The position numbers and the translations under genes are program-made. Below are positions 59,646 through 64,000 of a stretch of 64,000 bases of DNA, one piece after another; the first letter of the stretch is position 1; every line of letters begins with the position of its first letter. This DNA is from Miscanthus floridulus (lineage: Eukaryota > Streptophyta > Magnoliopsida > Poales > Poaceae). Below the pieces are notes generated by a model. The model ran no database searches and was not told the DNA's origin. It was given only the letters and a program-made list of their open reading frames with translations. The DNA lies in assembly GCF_019320115.1 (NCBI RefSeq), contig NC_089582.1:121007856-121071855 (forward strand), written 5' to 3'.

Positions 59646-62125
59646 TGTGGGGTCGAGATGGTGGACTAGAGGGGGTGAATAGTCCTTTCTAAAATTAATC
59701 ACGTCGGCTAACCAAAACAAGTGCGGAATTAATATTATTGGTCTAGCTAAGACTATGCCCCTCTATCTTTATTCTCTAACACCTCGCTAAGATCCTAATT
59801 AAGCAACAAAGGTGCTGGGCTAGCTAGAGCTCACCTAACCAATTCTAGGAGCAAGGTCACACAAACCTATGCCACTTTTACTTCAAGCAATGAGGGAGCT
59901 CCTACACATGCTAGTAAGCAAAAGCACAAAGCCAACTAAGCTCACTAGCAATGCTCAATAACAAGGCAACCAATGCCAAATTAGAGAGCGCAAATACTTA
60001 GCTACACATACTAAGCAATGTGACTAACAAGGTTACACAAACCAAATTAGCCACGCAAGGGAGCTACTTCTATGCTACACAAGCAAGAAGGTAACTAGTG
60101 AGCTACGCAAGCTAACTAATTACAAGATCAACTACACAAGCACAATGTATATAAAAGTAATCACAAGCTTGTGTAAAGGGATTGCAAACCAATGGGAAGA
60201 ACAAGGTTGACACGGTGATTTTCTCCCGAGGTTCACGTGCTTGCCAACACGCTACGTCCCCGTTGTGTCGACCGCTCACTTGGTGGTTCAGTGGCTAATT
60301 GGCATCACCCGCCAAGCCCGCATGTCGGGCACCGCAAGAACCTATCCCGAAAGTGAGGGTAGCTCAATGACATGTTTTACTAGAGTTGCTCTTCGTGGCT
60401 CCCATGGGGCGAGCACAGTGCCCCTCACAAAGCTCTTCTCCGGAGCACCGCACAAGCTTCTTGCGGGCTTCGACAGAGACCACCACCAAGCCATCTAGGA
60501 GGTGGCAACCTCCAAGAGTAACAAGCACCATCGGCTTGCAACTCGATCACCTAGTGCCACTCGATGCAACCTCACGATGCAATCGCACTAGAATCGCTCT
60601 CTCACACAATCAAATGATCACTATCAAGCATATATGAGATGGAGGGCTCCCAAGCACTCTCAAGCATGGACCCCCAAGGTGCTTAGCTCCAGCCATGGCC
60701 GAGACCACCTTCTATTTATAGCCCCATGGGCTAAACTAGCCGTTACCCCTTCACTGGGCAAAACTCAGGACGACCGGACGCTCCGGTCAGATCGATCGGA
60801 CGCACCCTGCCAATGTCCGGTCACTCTACGCCGTCCACGTGTCGCTCTGCATTCAACCAGAGCTGCCCGATCTCAACGCTTAAGTTACGACCGGACGCTG
60901 CACAGTGAATGACCGGACGCTGCTGCGCCTAAGTCTGGTCGTTTCTAGAGAGCTCTTGAGCCTCTGTTTTGCGACTGGACGCGTCCAGTCATGGTTGACC
61001 GGACGCAGACCAGCGTCCAATCAGTTTTGTGCCTACGCACCTAACTCCAGCGCCGCCTACGTCACCATACGTCAGCACTGACTAGACGCAGACCTGGAGC
61101 ATCTGGTCACACTTCACGCCAGCGTCCGGTCACGAGACCAAGACAGCATGCTCACTACTGCCACTAATCGGACGCAGGACCCTAGCGTTCGGTCACTGCG
61201 TGACCAGCATCCGGTCATGAGACCGAGACCATGCGCTCACTGTTGCCACTGACCGAACGTGTCGGTCCTACCGAGGCCAGCGTCCGATCAGTTCTACAAA
61301 ACCCTATCTTTTCTGTACAGGGCGCTGGTGGCACCGTCGGACTGTCCACATCAACTCCAACTTCATCTCCTTTATAAATGTGCCAACACCACCAAGTGTA
61401 CACCACCATGTGTATGTGTGCTAGCATTTTCACAATCATTTCCCAAAGGATTAGCCACTCAACTTGCCACGCCACTCAATCCTAGCGATGATGTAAAGTT
61501 AGATCACTCGAGTGGCATTAGATGATCGATATGCAAATAAGTTTGCCCCTCTTGATAGTACGGCCATCTATCCTAAACCCGATCATGAACTTCTCTACAC
61601 ACCTATGACCGGTGAAATAAAATGCCCTAGGTTATACCTTTGCCTTGCGCATTCTGTTTCATCTCCTCCAATGTTGATGCAACACATGCACCAACATGAT
61701 CAACAATGATATGATCCACTTCATATCATCACTTGATCATTTTGGTTCATCGATCTTGACTTCACTTGCTTTTCATTGTTGCCTTCGTCCATCGGCGCCA
61801 AGTCTTGCTTAAGCTTCACCGCCACGCGGTCTATCGCTCCAAAGCCTCCAACTTGCCCTTCACGCTTGCAACCGGTCCATCAAGCCAAGTCATGTCTTGA
61901 TCTTCTCCACCTTGATCACATAACTCAATGTCATGTCTCGTTTGCAATGAGCTCCTTCATCATCACATGTGTGAGCTTTGCAACATCTCCAAGCCATTTT
62001 CACCTTCATGGCATATGTTGCTCACACACATGTACCTGTGGACTAATCACCTGTGTATCTCACATAAACACAATTAGTCTACCTAGGTTGTCACTCAATT
62101 ACCAAAACCACACAAGGACCTTTCA
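59646..62125 (-). repeat. LTR of a second Sirevirus-type copia element (~2.48 kb)
   Basis: Begins TGTGGGGTCGAGATGG inside the older copia element and ends ACAAGGACCTTTCA. It carries a cluster of GACCGGACGCTCCGGTC-like motifs at 60768-61290, as in the first Sirevirus. For a minus-strand element this is the 3' LTR. The other LTR lies beyond the window, so the right boundary rests on the terminal CA followed by a polypurine complement. Confidence 0.75.
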
Positions 62126-64000
62126 ATCTCCCCATTTTTAGTAATTGATGACAACTCTACACAGATATGGAAATTAAGCTCTTTTGGATTCATGTTGCTT
62201 GCCCAAGCAATTTTGCCATGTGAAAATGATTTTGGACAAGTAACACAAACCCAAAATGGTAGTATTAGCTCCCCCTACATATGTGCTAGAGTGTTTGGTT
62301 TGAAGCTCGCACATATGCATAGATTGGAATTGTGGGAGAGTAATTACTACCAAATGATGCTAAGGTGTATAGAGTAAACCTTTGAAGTGTGATACCAATC
62401 AAAGTTGCACCTTTAAGTTCATCCTTAGCACCATGGTTAGCTAGATAATACTTGGAAATAAAAAGCACTAGATACCTCGTGAGATCAACATTAAAAGCAA
62501 GGTACTAGCATTACTTGAAAGGCATACCAAGTGTCTAGCTATCATCCTATGCATGCTAGTTTTCATTTCATCAATCAAATTCTACAACTAGCATACATCA
62601 CACAAGCATGCATATTGAATTTAAGAACTTATGCAATGCAAGCAAGCACATGAATATGCACATATCAAATGTAATTTATCAAAGTTCATGAGCATGCTCC
62701 CCCTACTTGTGTGCTTCTCTTGTCCAAAAATTTTGATCCATCTCTTTTCTTTAATGTTGCTCCCTCTTTGTCCATGTCCATGTCCAACCTCTACTTCTTT
62801 ATCTCAATCTCTCCCAAAGCTTTCATATCTTATCTTATCTCTCTTGTACAATCTTAATCTCAAGGCTTTCATATCTTTGTATAATCTCTCCCCCTTTGTC
62901 ATCAATTTCCATAAAAGGTGTGCTTCTCATTGATGCAAAGGTATGCATTTGGGGTAGATGGTTGAGGCTTGAATCTTGCATTTTTAATGGACATCACTTG
63001 ATTGTTGGAATGACACCACTTGAAGATATCACTTGTAACTTGTACCACTTGTATCTTGTGTAGGGCTTCTTAAGATACCACACATAGGATCTTTGATCTT
63101 GATATCAATTTGTGGTACACCTATGGGTCATCCATTTGATATACTTGATCTCGTGTAGGTGAGGGATGCATTCTTTATTTGATGATCACTTAAAGTTGAG
63201 GATCACTTGTGGAACCATCATCTTGTATGATTGATACCATGTGTAGATGTGATACCACTTGAAAGAATCTTCTAGTATGAAACCACTTGTTGGTTTATTA
63301 ATAAAAACTATTTCTTGAACATTTGTTATCTTCATGAGTACCACTTATAGGATATCACTTGTGAGTTGATCTAGACATCACTTGTAGATTCTTGATGAAA
63401 TACTTGAGTCTAGATACCACTTGAAACAAACAAACTAGATATCCATCTACATTGTTGTCTTGTGCTTGTACTCTTATCACTATCATGAGCTTCTATGGTT
63501 GACTTGAACTAAATTGTTTTGCCTAAGCTTTCAAGTCCGGTTTGAACCAATGACAAGCTTCTTCACACCTCTTGCAAGGGTTATCTTGCCAATGTTGTAC
63601 TTGTCACTTGTTGGCAATCCAAATTAAATCAAGTACTTGGGTTTACTTAGCTCATGAACAAATTCATATACTAACCACTAGATTAATTAATCATTCAAGC
63701 AATAGTGGTAGGCTATGAAATTAAACATTTCATTTGTTATGCATGATCCTATGAAGCATGTACTATATGTACTAACCACATACTAGTAAGGGATAAAATG
63801 ATCATTCACATTACAATGATACCTTTGCTATGTTGGAGTAGAGGATAGTCACATAGATTCCAATTCATTACGCCAATAGCAATGTGAAGTACAATTATAA
63901 GCTTGGTGAAGACCAATAAACACAATTTTGAATTGCACTCTTCACCCATATGAAATGAATACCACTTATGATTAAGTGCACTTTCTTGTTGTGGTTGACT
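62126..64000 (-). mobile_element. Internal 3' region of the second Sirevirus, continues off the window
   Basis: Starts with the complement of a polypurine tract (ATCTCCCCATTTTTAG), followed by extra copies of CTCCCCCT at 62268-62276, 62696-62704 and 62888-62895. From 62990 to 63480 it is filled with degenerate ACCACTTG / ATCACTTGTAG repeats. No coding sequence is visible. This matches the noncoding 3' zone of a minus-strand Sirevirus. Confidence 0.7.

Noticed and set aside
60768..61290. Repeated palindromes considered as a CRISPR-like array
   Set aside because: Units are short, irregularly spaced, in both orientations and inside an LTR of a plant retrotransposon. There are no spacers of constant length.

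Overview
This is nuclear DNA of a grass, probably a panicoid such as sorghum, sugarcane or Miscanthus. The evidence is the GC-rich monocot genes with short exons and long introns, the many Tourist-type MITEs in intergenic space, the stack of Sirevirus, Ty3/gypsy and CACTA elements, and a DUF1618 gene (a family expanded in grasses). The species assignment is inference.

The left 21.5 kb is gene space. A broken minus-strand piece of APC5 (anaphase-promoting complex subunit 5) lies at 14-1312. A nine-exon minus-strand bromodomain gene of the plant BRD1/BRD2/BRD13 SWI/SNF-subunit type runs 9759 to 4499 (570 aa when spliced). A seven-exon minus-strand GET1/WRB-like gene runs 18259 to 15703 (173 aa). 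An intronless plus-strand Lhcb1 gene for the LHCII chlorophyll a/b-binding protein lies at 19099-19887. I reconstructed all exon joins by hand from GT/AG sites and reading-frame continuity. GET1 and Lhcb1 diverge from a roughly 0.8 kb shared intergenic region with a CCAAT box, a GATAAGG I-box and a TATA-like box on the Lhcb1 side.

From 21.5 to 53.2 kb almost everything is nested transposons. The outermost layer looks like a roughly 0.9 kb Mutator-like element with a 10-bp target duplication (21527-21536 and 53216-53225). A 13.2 kb minus-strand Ty1/copia Sirevirus (21632-34842, target duplication CCCCT) and a 17.5 kb CACTA-bounded block (34972-52503, flanks CCC) sit inside it. The CACTA block contains decayed Ty3/gypsy elements in both orientations, a second CACTA-type subterminal region, and a broken three-exon gene of unknown family.

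The right end holds a DUF1618 gene with two apparent frameshifts (53365-54596) and a Ty1/copia remnant (about 56.49-59.65 kb) cut by a second Sirevirus, whose LTR (59646-62125) and internal region run off the window. Nothing resembles a bacterial-style operon, a CRISPR array or a defence system. The least explained items are the CACTA cargo gene, the env-like region of the Sirevirus with LTR-type palindromes upstream of it, and the APC5 exon that has lost canonical splice sites on both sides.
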